From Leisingera daeponensis DSM 23529 (GTDB taxonomy: Bacteria > Pseudomonadota > Alphaproteobacteria > Rhodobacterales > Rhodobacteraceae), in contig NZ_KI421500.1 of the NCBI RefSeq assembly GCF_000473145.1, positions 2,815,725 through 2,879,724 of the forward strand: 64,000 nt of DNA. Direction: 5' to 3'. How positions within the stretch are numbered: the stretch's first letter is position 1; each line of letters opens with the position of its first letter. Positions 32,381-40,859 of the stretch are shown in pieces. Both the position numbers and the translations under genes were made by a program. A model generated the notes under the pieces. The model ran no database searches. It saw nothing but the letters and a program-made list of their open reading frames with translations, and was not told the origin of the DNA.

Positions 32381-33487
32381 TCAGCGGACGACGAATTCCG
32401 CGTGCAAGGCACCCGCGGCCTTGAGGCTTTTCAGAATGTCGATCATATCCCGCGGCGATACACCCAGGGCGTTCAAGCCAGACACGACCTCCGAAAGCGA
32501 AGTTGTCTCAGGCACTTCTGCCAGCTGGATCCCCTCCTCCTCCTCGATCGCAGCGCCCGTACGCGGCACGACAACAGTTTCCCCATCTGCAAAGGGGTTG
32601 GGCTGAACCACCAGCGGCGTCTCTTCAATGCGGAGTGTAAGATTGCCTTGGGCCACGGCCACGCGGGATATCCGCACGTCGCTGCCCATCACAATGGTGC
32701 CGGAGCGCTGGTCGACTACCACCCGGGCTTTGCGCTGCGGCTCGACCAGAATGTTCTCGATCCGGCCCACCGCATGCGCCGTCGAGCGGGTGTTGGTGCG
32801 GCCGATATCGACTTCAACAGTTCCGGAATCCCGCATCAGGGCAACATTGCGGCCGAATTCATTGTTGATTGCCCGTTCGATCCGCCCCGCCGTCGTGAAA
32901 TCCGGCTCGCGCAGCGCCAGCCGCATGGAGGTCAAAGAGGCCAGATCGAAATCAATCTCCCGCTCGACCCGGGCGCCCGACGGGATCACGCCCGCCGTCG
33001 GGACTCCCTGCGTCACTGTCGCAGCCTCGCCTTCGGCCACCGCACCGCCAGCCAGGATTGTGCCTTGGGCGACAGCATAGATCTGACCATCGGCGGCGTT
33101 CAGCGGCGTCATGATCAGAGTGCCGCCCAGCAGGCTTTTGGAGTCGCCGATGGCTGAGACCGTCACGTCGATGGTACTGCCGACACGGGCGAAGGGCGGC
33201 AAGGTGGCTGTCACAAAAACGGCCGCCACATTCTTCGGGCGGAACTGCTCGCCGGTCACGTTGACGCCAAGCCGCTCCAGGATGTTGGTCATGATTTCTT
33301 CGGTGAACGGCGAATTGCGCAACCCGTCACCGGTTCCATCCAAGCCGACGACCAGGCCGTAGCCGACCAGGTCATTACCGCGGACCCCGTCGAATTCCAC
33401 CAGGTCCTTAAGCCGGATAGTATTTGCCTGCGCCGCCACGGGCAGCAAAAACAGGCAAGCAAAGAAGAGACGCAGGACAGCCATCAT
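32381..33487 (-). CDS. flgI: P-ring protein FlgI
   Basis: Periplasmic ring around the rod, 368 residues with a Sec signal peptide (cleaved near AQA-NT). Hallmarks are RLKDLVEFDGVRGNDLVGYGLVVGLDGTGDG and the C-terminal LSEVVSGLNALGVSPRDMIDILKSLKAAGALHAE (short landmarks: GYGLVVGLDGTGD, LKAAGALHAE). It overlaps the flgL stop and is the last gene of the motB-flgE-flgK-flgL-flgI unit. Confidence 0.96.
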   Translation of the reverse strand: MMAVLRLFFACLFLLPVAAQANTIRLKDLVEFDGVRGNDLVGYGLVVGLDGTGDGLRNSPFTEEIMTNILERLGVNVTGEQFRPKNVAAVFVTATLPPFARVGSTIDVTVSAIGDSKSLLGGTLIMTPLNAADGQIYAVAQGTILAGGAVAEGEAATVTQGVPTAGVIPSGARVEREIDFDLASLTSMRLALREPDFTTAGRIERAINNEFGRNVALMRDSGTVEVDIGRTNTRSTAHAVGRIENILVEPQRKARVVVDQRSGTIVMGSDVRISRVAVAQGNLTLRIEETPLVVQPNPFADGETVVVPRTGAAIEEEEGIQLAEVPETTSLSEVVSGLNALGVSPRDMIDILKSLKAAGALHAEFVVR

Positions 33488-34491
33488 GAGATATACTTCA
33501 GCAAGGACAGCTGCGAGCTGCGGGCGGTAATTGTATAAAGGCCCTCAAGCTGCGTCTGCGCTTCCTGAAGCCGGGTGTAGGTTTCATACGGATCGGCCGA
33601 AACCAGTTTGTTCTTGACGATGCTCAGGCTGGTTTTCGACGCCTCGTTCCGGGTATTGACCGCCTCGAGCTGGCCCTCGATGAAACCAACGTCAGCCTGC
33701 AGATCAATCAGCCTGTCCGCACTTTCAGTCAGCTCGCTGCTGGCCTTGATAACCAGATCGATCTGCACGTCTTCGCTCAGGCCGAGGCTGGGCTCATCCG
33801 CGAGCGCAGTGATCACGTAACTCTGCAGCGCATGTTTCAGATTTTCATCGTCGGCGCGGATCCCCAAGGTCACCTGCTCTCCCTCGCCGACGGTAACCGG
33901 CTGCAGCGAAGTTGTAGAGCCGCGGTACATGACGGCATCAAATCCGGCCGGATCGTCGAACCAGTCCTTAACTTCCTGAATGATGTCATTGCTGGTTGTC
34001 AGCCCCGAAACTTCCGCGAGGACGGCCGTCATCAGCGTGCTGGTGTTATTCAGCGGCTTGGTGTCCGTTGCAGTGCCCGCAAAGATTGTCCGCCCCCCGA
34101 CAGAGGTGTTCATCAGGTTGATGGCGCTGGCCAGCCGCTGCTTGGCCTGGCTGCCGAACTGCTGTGCATTTTCCGTATCGAGTGCGGGCGACAGTCTCAG
34201 GATGTCGTTGCGCATCGCCTCGACCTGGCTGTGCACCTTATCAAGGCTGCCTTGCGTGGTGGTCGCAAACAACCGCACTTCGCTATTGGCAACCATATAG
34301 CTGCCGATCCGGTTCAGCGAGCTCTCCAGATCTGCAAGATAGGTGAAATCGCCGCCCAGCCGTTCGCTCAGGTTCGACGATTTTCCAGTGGCAAACTCTT
34401 CGGAGAGAGTGGTGACGTTTTCCTTCAGCTCCGTGTTGCGGCTGCGGAGAAAGAGGTGCTGCGCCATATCGCCATAAGAATTCAAAATCAT
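33484..34491 (-). CDS. flgL: Hook-filament junction protein FlgL
   Basis: Second junction protein (HAP3), 335 residues, flagellin-like at the ends. The C-terminal helix ends TITARSSQLSLLKYIS. N-terminal helical sequence LKENVTTLSEEFATGKSSNL and the GGRTIFAGTATDTKPL loop are typical of FlgL. It lies 3 bases after flgK and overlaps flgI. Confidence 0.9.
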   Translation of the reverse strand: MILNSYGDMAQHLFLRSRNTELKENVTTLSEEFATGKSSNLSERLGGDFTYLADLESSLNRIGSYMVANSEVRLFATTTQGSLDKVHSQVEAMRNDILRLSPALDTENAQQFGSQAKQRLASAINLMNTSVGGRTIFAGTATDTKPLNNTSTLMTAVLAEVSGLTTSNDIIQEVKDWFDDPAGFDAVMYRGSTTSLQPVTVGEGEQVTLGIRADDENLKHALQSYVITALADEPSLGLSEDVQIDLVIKASSELTESADRLIDLQADVGFIEGQLEAVNTRNEASKTSLSIVKNKLVSADPYETYTRLQEAQTQLEGLYTITARSSQLSLLKYIS

Positions 34492-34494
34492 GGG

Positions 34495-35943
34495 TCAGAT
34501 CCTCAAGAGTGTTTCCATAAGTTCATCGACAACGCTGAGCATACGGGCATTGGCGGCATAATATTTTTCGACAAGCATCAGGTTCTGCAGCTCGGCGTCG
34601 GTGTCGACGCCCAGTGCCAGTTCCGCCTGGCTCAGCTCGTTGAAACTGGTAGCGGCAAAGGTCGAAGCACGCGCAGCGGTTTCATTGTCCTGGGCAAACC
34701 GGGACAGCAGGTTCGCACTCAGCGTCGCAGCTGTCATGTTGGCCGTGCCAAGGCCGACTGAGGACACCGTGCGGGTGGTGTTCAAAGCGTCCGAATAGGC
34801 TTGCAGCAAGCTGGAATCGCCTGGATCGCCGGGAGCCGCGGCGTAAAGGCCATCGCGAAACCGCCATGTCTCACCGGCGCGGTCCAAAGCCAGCAGATCG
34901 TTCAGCTCGATCCGGTTGGAGAGTCCAACGATGTTCGCCGGATCGTAGAAGGCGCCATCGTCGGTGAATATACCTGCATCCGTCACCCCGATAGTGGCAT
35001 CCAGCGACGGGTCCTGGAACCGCTCGATAAGATCGGCGGCCATCGCGTCCAGATCTTCCTGGGCCTCTACCGCGGTCACATCACGGATTTGAAACTGCGC
35101 GGTCAGGGTGCCGCCGCGCAACGGCCCGTCCGGACCGGTGCCGATTGTTTTGCCGTTAACCTGGAGACCGGAGATCATGCCGTTGCCCAAAGTCATGTGA
35201 GGCATGATATCCCGCGACGGCGCAAAACTCAGCTCGGACGCCTTGTGGTCCAGCAGCATCACCCCGCCAGTGGAATAAAGCGTGACCTGGCCGTTGTCGC
35301 GGCGGACGACATTGACCGGAATGATCGCGTTCACCTGATCGATCAGCTGGTCGCGCTGATCCTGCATTGACACGGCGTCCATGCCGCCGGCCTCGACGAC
35401 CATGATCCGGGCGTTGAGCTTTTCAATCTCCTTCAAGGCCTGATTCACGGTGTCGACCTGGCTGCCGATTGCGCTGTCCGCATTGATCCGCAGGCCCCGC
35501 AACCCCTCGGCCGTGCGCGAAATGGAATCTGCCAAGGCGTTCGCCTTCACCGACAGATCATTCAGCCGGGGCTGCGAATCCGGGCGCGAGACTGCTTCGA
35601 TCAGCGACGATTCGAAATCCGAAAGCTGGGAGGCCAGCGACATCTCATCATCGACGGTGCCCACCAGATCGGACATTCGGCTGAAGAAATCGCCCTCCGC
35701 CTTGGCGGCGCCGTATTCTGCTTCGGCAACCCGGCGGTTGGAGATCAGCACAGGATCATTCAAGCGCTGGACATCGCCGATCCGAACGCCGGGAACGCCG
35801 GCCCCGGGGCTGTTCAGATCCAGAACCCGGCGCGTGTAGCCCGGGGTCAGCGCATTGGCCAGGTTTTCGGCGACAACCTGCGAGGACCGGCCGGCCGCGC
35901 TCAGCCCGGTCATGGCGCTGTTAAGGGCGGAATATATAGACAT
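34495..35943 (-). CDS. flgK: Hook-filament junction protein FlgK
   Basis: First junction protein (HAP1), 482 residues. The axial N-terminal motif SSQVVAENLANALTPGYTRR and the C-terminal ELSQAELALGVDTDAELQNLMLVEKYYAANARML (landmark LMLVEKYYAANARM) are diagnostic. It follows flgE after 46 bases containing the 3' arm of a hairpin. Confidence 0.94.
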   Translation of the reverse strand: MSIYSALNSAMTGLSAAGRSSQVVAENLANALTPGYTRRVLDLNSPGAGVPGVRIGDVQRLNDPVLISNRRVAEAEYGAAKAEGDFFSRMSDLVGTVDDEMSLASQLSDFESSLIEAVSRPDSQPRLNDLSVKANALADSISRTAEGLRGLRINADSAIGSQVDTVNQALKEIEKLNARIMVVEAGGMDAVSMQDQRDQLIDQVNAIIPVNVVRRDNGQVTLYSTGGVMLLDHKASELSFAPSRDIMPHMTLGNGMISGLQVNGKTIGTGPDGPLRGGTLTAQFQIRDVTAVEAQEDLDAMAADLIERFQDPSLDATIGVTDAGIFTDDGAFYDPANIVGLSNRIELNDLLALDRAGETWRFRDGLYAAAPGDPGDSSLLQAYSDALNTTRTVSSVGLGTANMTAATLSANLLSRFAQDNETAARASTFAATSFNELSQAELALGVDTDAELQNLMLVEKYYAANARMLSVVDELMETLLRI

Positions 35944-35978
35944 GTTCAGCCTGCTTTCGTGAAGCCAATGTCAGGGAG

Positions 35979-36002
35979 CATCAAGCGCGTTAGCGCTTGA
36001 TG
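35979..36002 (-). other. Hairpin with the flgE stop codon in its loop
   Basis: CATCAAGCGC and GCGCTTGATG form a 10-bp perfect inverted repeat around a 4-base loop. On the minus strand the 5' arm encodes the last residues of FlgE (I-K-R), and the loop holds the TAA stop. There is no U-tract, and flgK follows. Confidence 0.65.
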
Positions 36003-37297
36003 TTGGTGGTTTCCTGCAGCATCTCGTCAACGGTCTGGATGACCTTGGCGTTGGACGAATAGGCCCGCTGAGTCTTGATCATGTCGGTCAATTCGGTTGC
36101 CACGTCGACAGCCGATTCCTCCTGCGCGTAGCCCAGGATTTCACCGGTCGGCCCCTCGCCGGCATCCCACAGGTAGAACGCCCCGGAATCGTCGGTCGGC
36201 TTGTAGGTCTGGCTGTCCAGCGCCTGCATGCCGTTGATGTTGGAGACATCCGCCAGCGGAACCTTGTAGATGACCTTGGTGTCGCCTGAATCATAGGAGG
36301 CGATCACTTCACCGGACGCGTTTACCTCGACCGAAACGAAGGATCCGACCGCCGTCCCGTCCTTCTCCGTGGTGCCGGGCACGAACTCGTCACCCAGCTG
36401 GCTCATGCCGTTCTGTTCGCCAATCACACCGATATTGATCTCGACTGGCCCGCCCGCAACGTTGATGGTCACCGAACCGGCGGTTGCATCATAGGCACCA
36501 CCCGTCAGGGTTGCCACGCTTTGAAGCGTGCCTGCAGACGCCGCGCTGTCATCGAAGGTCAGAGTGTACTCGCCGATGACCGTCGCACCGGTTGCGGAGT
36601 CCACGATTTGCATCGTCCATTCGTTTGTTCCGCTGGTCGCCGGCGGCGTGGCAACGCTGGGCGTATAGGTAATAGTCAGCTCTTCGGAGCGGCCCATGTT
36701 GTCGAAATACTGAACCACTTGCTCGACCGGGTCGCCAGAGGCACCGGGATCGGTTTCGGCTGCCGGCAGGTTCGCCGTCAGGCTGATTTCGGTTGTCGGC
36801 TCCGCCGACAGGCGGTTCAGGTCGATGCGGATCGGCTCCAGGGCATCGGCGGTATCCCTTGCCACATCCGGAAGCGTGCCATCAGCCTGCGCGGGCCAGC
36901 CCATCAGGACCAGACCGGATTCTGTCGACAGGTACCCGCTGGAATCGGTCCGGAAGGATCCGGTGCTGGTCAGCATCATAGACGGGCTGCCACCCGCCTC
37001 CACCTCTGTGATCGAGGCAACGGGCAGCATGCCGCGGCCGCGCACCGCCAGGTCGGTGGCGTTGTTGGTCGAAACCAGCGGGCCGCGCTCGTCGATCAGC
37101 CGGACGTTGGTCGTGCGCACGCCCCCCGCCGAATAAGTGCCGCCGGAGCCGGACAAGACCATGGAATGGAAATCTGTCTGAACCCGCTTGTAGCCGCGGG
37201 TCGAGGAGTTGGCGATGTTATCGGAAATGGAAGCCAACCGGCTGGCGTTGGCGCTCAATCCTGAAACGCCCGCGTTCAGCGACGAAGAAATGGTCAT
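35990..37297 (-). CDS. flgE: Flagellar hook protein FlgE
   Basis: Hook subunit, 435 residues. N-terminal axial motif NASRLASISDNIANSSTRGYKRVQTDFHSMV, beta-rich variable centre, and C-terminal LTDMIKTQRAYSSNAKVIQTVDEMLQETTNI, all classic (cores: SISDNIANSSTRGYKR; MIKTQRAYSSNAKVIQT). It is the main structural product of the unit and has its own upstream CtrA-like box at 37355. Confidence 0.95.
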   Translation of the reverse strand: MTISSSLNAGVSGLSANASRLASISDNIANSSTRGYKRVQTDFHSMVLSGSGGTYSAGGVRTTNVRLIDERGPLVSTNNATDLAVRGRGMLPVASITEVEAGGSPSMMLTSTGSFRTDSSGYLSTESGLVLMGWPAQADGTLPDVARDTADALEPIRIDLNRLSAEPTTEISLTANLPAAETDPGASGDPVEQVVQYFDNMGRSEELTITYTPSVATPPATSGTNEWTMQIVDSATGATVIGEYTLTFDDSAASAGTLQSVATLTGGAYDATAGSVTINVAGGPVEINIGVIGEQNGMSQLGDEFVPGTTEKDGTAVGSFVSVEVNASGEVIASYDSGDTKVIYKVPLADVSNINGMQALDSQTYKPTDDSGAFYLWDAGEGPTGEILGYAQEESAVDVATELTDMIKTQRAYSSNAKVIQTVDEMLQETTNIKR

Positions 37298-37354
37298 AGC
37301 ACGCCTTTCTGCTGCATCTAATCATTCTGAATGCAACAGCTAGCGCAGGAGCGA

Positions 37355-37369
37355 TTAACGGGCGGCTAA
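37355..37369. promoter_or_regulatory. CtrA-like box upstream of flgE
   Basis: TTAA-N7-CTAA (minus strand TTAG-N7-TTAA), one mismatch to the full site, lies 58 bases before the flgE start in the motB-flgE gap. Confidence 0.42.
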
Positions 37370-37421
37370 CAGATAAAATATGACTCATCTGCCAGCCGCC
37401 GGCCTCAATGTTTACAGAGGG

Positions 37422-38258
37422 TTATTCGCGCAAAAAGATGATTTCGATCCGGTCGTTGCGGGCAGCCATCGGATTCCCGACCGCCAGCTTCCGGTCAGCA
37501 TGGCCGGTGACCCGGTGAACCCGCCCCGCATCCAGCCCGCCCGATTCGAGCAGCGTGCGGGTTATGTCCGCCCGTGCATGGGAGAGCTCCCACACCGGAT
37601 TCTTCGCCAGAACAACCGGGTGCGAGCGGATATGGCCGCCAATCGCAACGTTGCTGGTCACGCCGTCCGAGACCCGCGCAATCATCCTGACCAGATCCCG
37701 GAACAACGGCTTCGGCTCCGCCTGGTCTTCTTCGAACAGCGGCATGTCTTCAGTCGCGAACAGCTCTATGATCAGCCCTTCATCGGTGACGCGGGTGACG
37801 ATATGGCGGGCCATTGCAACGGACACCATGCTCTCGCCGCCGCGTCCGGACAACTGTTCCTCGATAGCGCGGAACTTGGAATCATCTTCCTCGCGCTTTT
37901 CGGTCGACTCGACCCCGGTGTCGCCCTGCGCCTTCTGGGCATCCATCGGATTGATATCCGTCGCCCCGGTGCCGGATTGCGGCTGAATGTCCTCGGTGAA
38001 CATACTGTCACCCTGGAAAGCGCCATTGCCGCCGCCGGACACCCGGCTTAGCGGGATTGATGGCGAGAAGTAATCCGCCAGCCCTTTGCGTTGTTTTTCC
38101 GTCGTCGCGTTAAGCAGCCACATCAGCATGAAGAAGGCCATCATTGCGGTCACGAAGTCGGCATAAGCCACCTTCCATGCGCCGCCGTGATGGCCATCGC
38201 CACCACTGACTTTTTTCCTCTTGATGATAATGGGCGCCACATTGCTCTGTGCGCTCAT
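37422..38258 (-). CDS. motB: Flagellar stator protein MotB
   Basis: Peptidoglycan-anchored stator subunit, 278 residues. The single transmembrane helix AYADFVTAMMAFFMLMWLLNA contains the essential proton-carrying aspartate (residue 34). The C-terminal OmpA-like domain is present (GHADRKLAVGNPMAARNDRIEIIFL). I use the ATG at 38258 (MSAQSNVAP); a GTG at 38279 is an alternative. It heads the hook operon, separate from motA. Confidence 0.92.
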   Translation of the reverse strand: MSAQSNVAPIIIKRKKVSGGDGHHGGAWKVAYADFVTAMMAFFMLMWLLNATTEKQRKGLADYFSPSIPLSRVSGGGNGAFQGDSMFTEDIQPQSGTGATDINPMDAQKAQGDTGVESTEKREEDDSKFRAIEEQLSGRGGESMVSVAMARHIVTRVTDEGLIIELFATEDMPLFEEDQAEPKPLFRDLVRMIARVSDGVTSNVAIGGHIRSHPVVLAKNPVWELSHARADITRTLLESGGLDAGRVHRVTGHADRKLAVGNPMAARNDRIEIIFLRE

Positions 38259-38305
38259 ATCCACCACCACTATTTTCACCCATCCCTGGCATAGCAGGCG
38301 GCGCG

Positions 38306-38320
38306 TTAAACGGGCCTTAA
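38306..38320. promoter_or_regulatory. Perfect CtrA-type box upstream of motB
   Basis: TTAA-N7-TTAA followed by C, an exact match to the CtrA full site, lies 48-62 bases before the motB start. A further TTAACC half-site occurs at 38340-38345. Confidence 0.55.
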
Positions 38321-38449
38321 CAATTAAACTTGCCGGCAGTTAACCCCCATGCGTCCCGTCCTCAGCCGTGCCGCAGGCATCGCTTTTCCAGCGGCAAATG
38401 CTGCATCTTAAAAACCACTTATCTTGACATCTAATAATCTTATCGAACG

Positions 38450-38463
38450 TTGATCGAGGACAA
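38450..38463 (+). promoter_or_regulatory. Crp/FNR-type (FnrL/NnrR) box upstream of nirK
   Basis: TTGAT-CGAG-GACAA fits the 14-base TTG-N8-CAA pattern of FNR/NnrR regulators. It lies 69-82 bases before the nirK start, a suitable distance for an activator at -41.5 with a 30-40 base leader. NnrR control of nirK is established in Rhodobacter; here it is inferred. Confidence 0.5.
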
Positions 38464-38486
38464 ACAGCTGCCAAGGCCCCGGGGCT

Positions 38487-38517
38487 AGTGTCCCCTCAAC
38501 ACAGCACATGGGACACT
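38487..38517 (+). promoter_or_regulatory. Inverted repeat in the nirK leader
   Basis: AGTGTCCC and GGGACACT are perfect 8-base inverted arms separated by 15 bases. The second arm ends 3 bases before an AAAGGAGA ribosome binding site. It could be an operator or an mRNA hairpin near the ribosome binding site. Confidence 0.5.
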
Positions 38518-38531
38518 GAAAGGAGATCATT

Positions 38532-39656
38532 ATGCTGACCCGCAGAGCCGCACTGATAGGGGCAGCCGGCGCAGCAGCGCTGCCTGTACTGGCCAAAGCC
38601 GCCAAGGCTGACACCACCACCGTTCACGAGGCCGCCGCGCCGGTTGACCTGTCCAGCCTCAAGCGCATCAAGCGCGAGCTGGTGGCACCGCCCTTTGTGC
38701 ATGAGCACGAGCAGGTTGCGCCGGGCGGACCGCGCATCGTCGAATTCGAGATGAAGATCATCGAGAAGGAAATCGAAGTCGACCAGGGCGCCTATCTGCA
38801 GGGCATGACCTTCGACGGTTCTATTCCAGGCCCGATGATGGTGGTGCATGAGGGCGACTATGTCGAACTCACCCTGATCAACCCGCCGGAAAACATGCTG
38901 CAGCACAATATCGACTTCCACGCTGCAACCGGTGCTTTGGGCGGCGGCGCGCTGACCCTGGTGAACCCGGGCGAAAAGACCGTTCTGCGCTTCAAGGCGA
39001 CACGCCCGGGCACCTTCGTCTACCACTGCGCTCCGGGCGGCCCGATGATCCCCTGGCACGTCGCCTCGGGCATGGCCGGCACCATCATGGTGCTGCCGCG
39101 TGAAGGCCTGTCGGACCACAACGGCGATCCGGTGAAATACGACCGCGTCTACTACATCGGCGAAAACGAGTTCTACATTCCGAAGGATGAGAACGGCGAC
39201 TACCTCCGGTATGAAGACGTCGGGGAAAGCTACCCGGACACGCTGGAAGTCATGAACGGGCTGATCCCCAGCCACGTGGTCTTCAACGGCAAGGTCGGCG
39301 CTCTGACCGGCGAAAACGCCATGAAGGCGAAACAGGGCGAAAAAGTGCTGTTCGTGCACAGCCAGGCCAACCGCGACACCCGCCCGCACCTTATTGGCGG
39401 CCATGGCGACCTGGTGTGGGAAGCCGGCAAGTTCAACAACGTGCCGGACCGCGATCTGGAAACATGGTTCATTCGCGGCGGTTCTGCCGGGGCAGCGCTC
39501 TATGAGTTCCTGCAGCCAGGTGTCTACGCCTATGTGAACCACAACCTGATCGAGGCGGTGAACCTCGGCGCAACGGCCCACGTGGTGGTCGAAGGCGAGT
39601 GGAACAACGACCTGATGGAACAGGTGGTCGCCCCGACCGAATACTCCGGCGCCTGA
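38532..39656 (+). CDS. nirK: Copper-containing nitrite reductase NirK
   Basis: Periplasmic enzyme reducing nitrite to nitric oxide, 374 residues. A twin-arginine-type leader ([10 protein letters not shown]) precedes two cupredoxin domains. All first-domain copper ligands are present: H125, C166, H176 and M181 for the type 1 site and H130 and H165 for type 2, with catalytic Asp129. The segment [17 protein letters not shown] defines the type 1 loop. AAAGGAGA precedes the ATG. nirV follows. No nitric oxide reductase gene is in view. Confidence 0.97.
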   Translation: MLTRRAALIGAAGAAALPVLAKAAKADTTTVHEAAAPVDLSSLKRIKRELVAPPFVHEHEQVAPGGPRIVEFEMKIIEKEIEVDQGAYLQGMTFDGSIPGPMMVVHEGDYVELTLINPPENMLQHNIDFHAATGALGGGALTLVNPGEKTVLRFKATRPGTFVYHCAPGGPMIPWHVASGMAGTIMVLPREGLSDHNGDPVKYDRVYYIGENEFYIPKDENGDYLRYEDVGESYPDTLEVMNGLIPSHVVFNGKVGALTGENAMKAKQGEKVLFVHSQANRDTRPHLIGGHGDLVWEAGKFNNVPDRDLETWFIRGGSAGAALYEFLQPGVYAYVNHNLIEAVNLGATAHVVVEGEWNNDLMEQVVAPTEYSGA

Positions 39657-39682
39657 CCTTCTGCCAGGCGTGACACAGGAAA

Positions 39683-39712
39683 GGGCGGCTGCATCACGCG
39701 GCCGCCCGTTTT
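39683..39712 (+). terminator. Terminator or attenuator between nirK and nirV
   Basis: GGGCGGC / GCCGCCC stem with an 11-base loop, followed by GTTTTG, 27 bases after the nirK stop and 20 before nirV. It could lower nirV expression relative to nirK. Confidence 0.6.
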
Positions 39713-39731
39713 GCCTTGAGGGGATGCTGAC

Positions 39732-40526
39732 ATGAAAACTGAGCTGATTGCCGCCGGGGTTGCCGCGGCCGTTGGACTTCCTGGCCTTTGGTTTTCCAAG
39801 ACCACGGATCCGGCACCGATGGCGGAAACCGTACCCATCGCGGCGGCCACCATAGCTTACCGCCCGATCGGTAATTTTCACCGGAACGGGAAAAGCGTCG
39901 TGCCGCCGGAACAGCAGCGTTCTGTTCCGGGTTTCGAGATCATGAAGCATCAGGTCTCAGCCGCGGAGTATTCTGCCTGTGTTGCCGCGGGTGCCTGCAA
40001 GAAGGCGGATGCCACCCCGGCAGAGAGCAGCCAGCCTCAAACTCACGTCAGCTGGCATGACGCTGCTGCATATGCCGAGTGGTATTCCAAGGAGACCGGC
40101 CATAGCTGGCGGCTGCCGGACGACGCTGAATGGCAGCTGGCCGCAGCGGAAATCTTTGGCGACGAGGCGGTCGAAACCGACGGCGGCGATCCGGCCCAGC
40201 GCTGGCTGCGCCAGTATGCCCGCGGCGTTACCCTGCGCGGGCTGCCAGGACCGGCACAGGGCCCGAAAAGCGAGCCGGGCGCCAACAGCAACGGTCTTAC
40301 CGGATTAGGCGGCAATATTTGGGAATGGACCGGCGGCTGCATGCAGAACGGCGAGGTGCGCAAGGACGGCAGCCTTGAGCTGGGCGAACCTTATTGCAGC
40401 GCCCGCATTACCGGCGGCCGCCACCGGGCGGTTGTGATTGACTTCATCCGCGACGCCAGCGTAGGCGGCTGCGCGGTCGGGCTGCCGCCGGATTATCTGG
40501 GATTCCGGCTTGTGAAAGACGGCTGA
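39732..40526 (+). CDS. nirV: NirV, formylglycine-generating-enzyme-fold protein
   Basis: Found next to nirK in many denitrifiers; precise role unresolved. The 264-residue protein has an N-terminal signal/anchor segment and an FGE-sulfatase (SUMF1) domain: HVSWHDAAAYAEWYSKETGHSWRLPDDAEWQLAA and GNIWEWTGGC (cores HVSWHDAAAYAEW and WRLPDDAEW). It ends with YLGFRLVKDG, typical of the fold. Confidence 0.9.
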   Translation: MKTELIAAGVAAAVGLPGLWFSKTTDPAPMAETVPIAAATIAYRPIGNFHRNGKSVVPPEQQRSVPGFEIMKHQVSAAEYSACVAAGACKKADATPAESSQPQTHVSWHDAAAYAEWYSKETGHSWRLPDDAEWQLAAAEIFGDEAVETDGGDPAQRWLRQYARGVTLRGLPGPAQGPKSEPGANSNGLTGLGGNIWEWTGGCMQNGEVRKDGSLELGEPYCSARITGGRHRAVVIDFIRDASVGGCAVGLPPDYLGFRLVKDG

Positions 40527-40528
40527 CA

Positions 40529-40578
40529 CCGGCGCAGCCGGAGCGCTCCCGCGCCCGCAGGTGCCCCGGCTGCGCCGG
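40529..40578 (+). terminator. Long GC-rich inverted repeat after nirV
   Basis: CCGGCGCAGCCGG and CCGGCTGCGCCGG are perfect 13-base arms with a 24-base spacer, starting 3 bases after the nirV stop. There is no U-tract. It probably ends or stabilises the nirKV transcript. Confidence 0.5.
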
Positions 40579-40859
40579 AACGCCTTGGCGGCCTTGGGCC
40601 CGGCAGCTGCGCTGCGCGTGATTTCGGAATGCCGGTAATGCGCGCGCCTGCCTTGAACGTCTCTAACCCCGCCAGTTTGCCGCCCGCGCCTCAAGCGCAA
40701 CCCGCGTGGTGACGAGCCGCAGACTGTTACTGTTAGCCCGGCGATAAGTGCGATGCGTCTCCGAGGCGGCCGCGCTGTGCGTCAGCACAGCGCCATGCCC
40801 AACTGTGAAGGGCCTCCGGAAGGAGGCCCCGGAACAGGCGGGAGCGCCCCGCTCCGGGA
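40579..40859. other. Gap between convergent nirV and hemN
   Basis: No gene seen. A GGGCCTCC / GGAGGCCC hairpin with a GGAA tetraloop at 40810-40829 lies just beyond the hemN stop and may terminate it. Confidence 0.5.
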
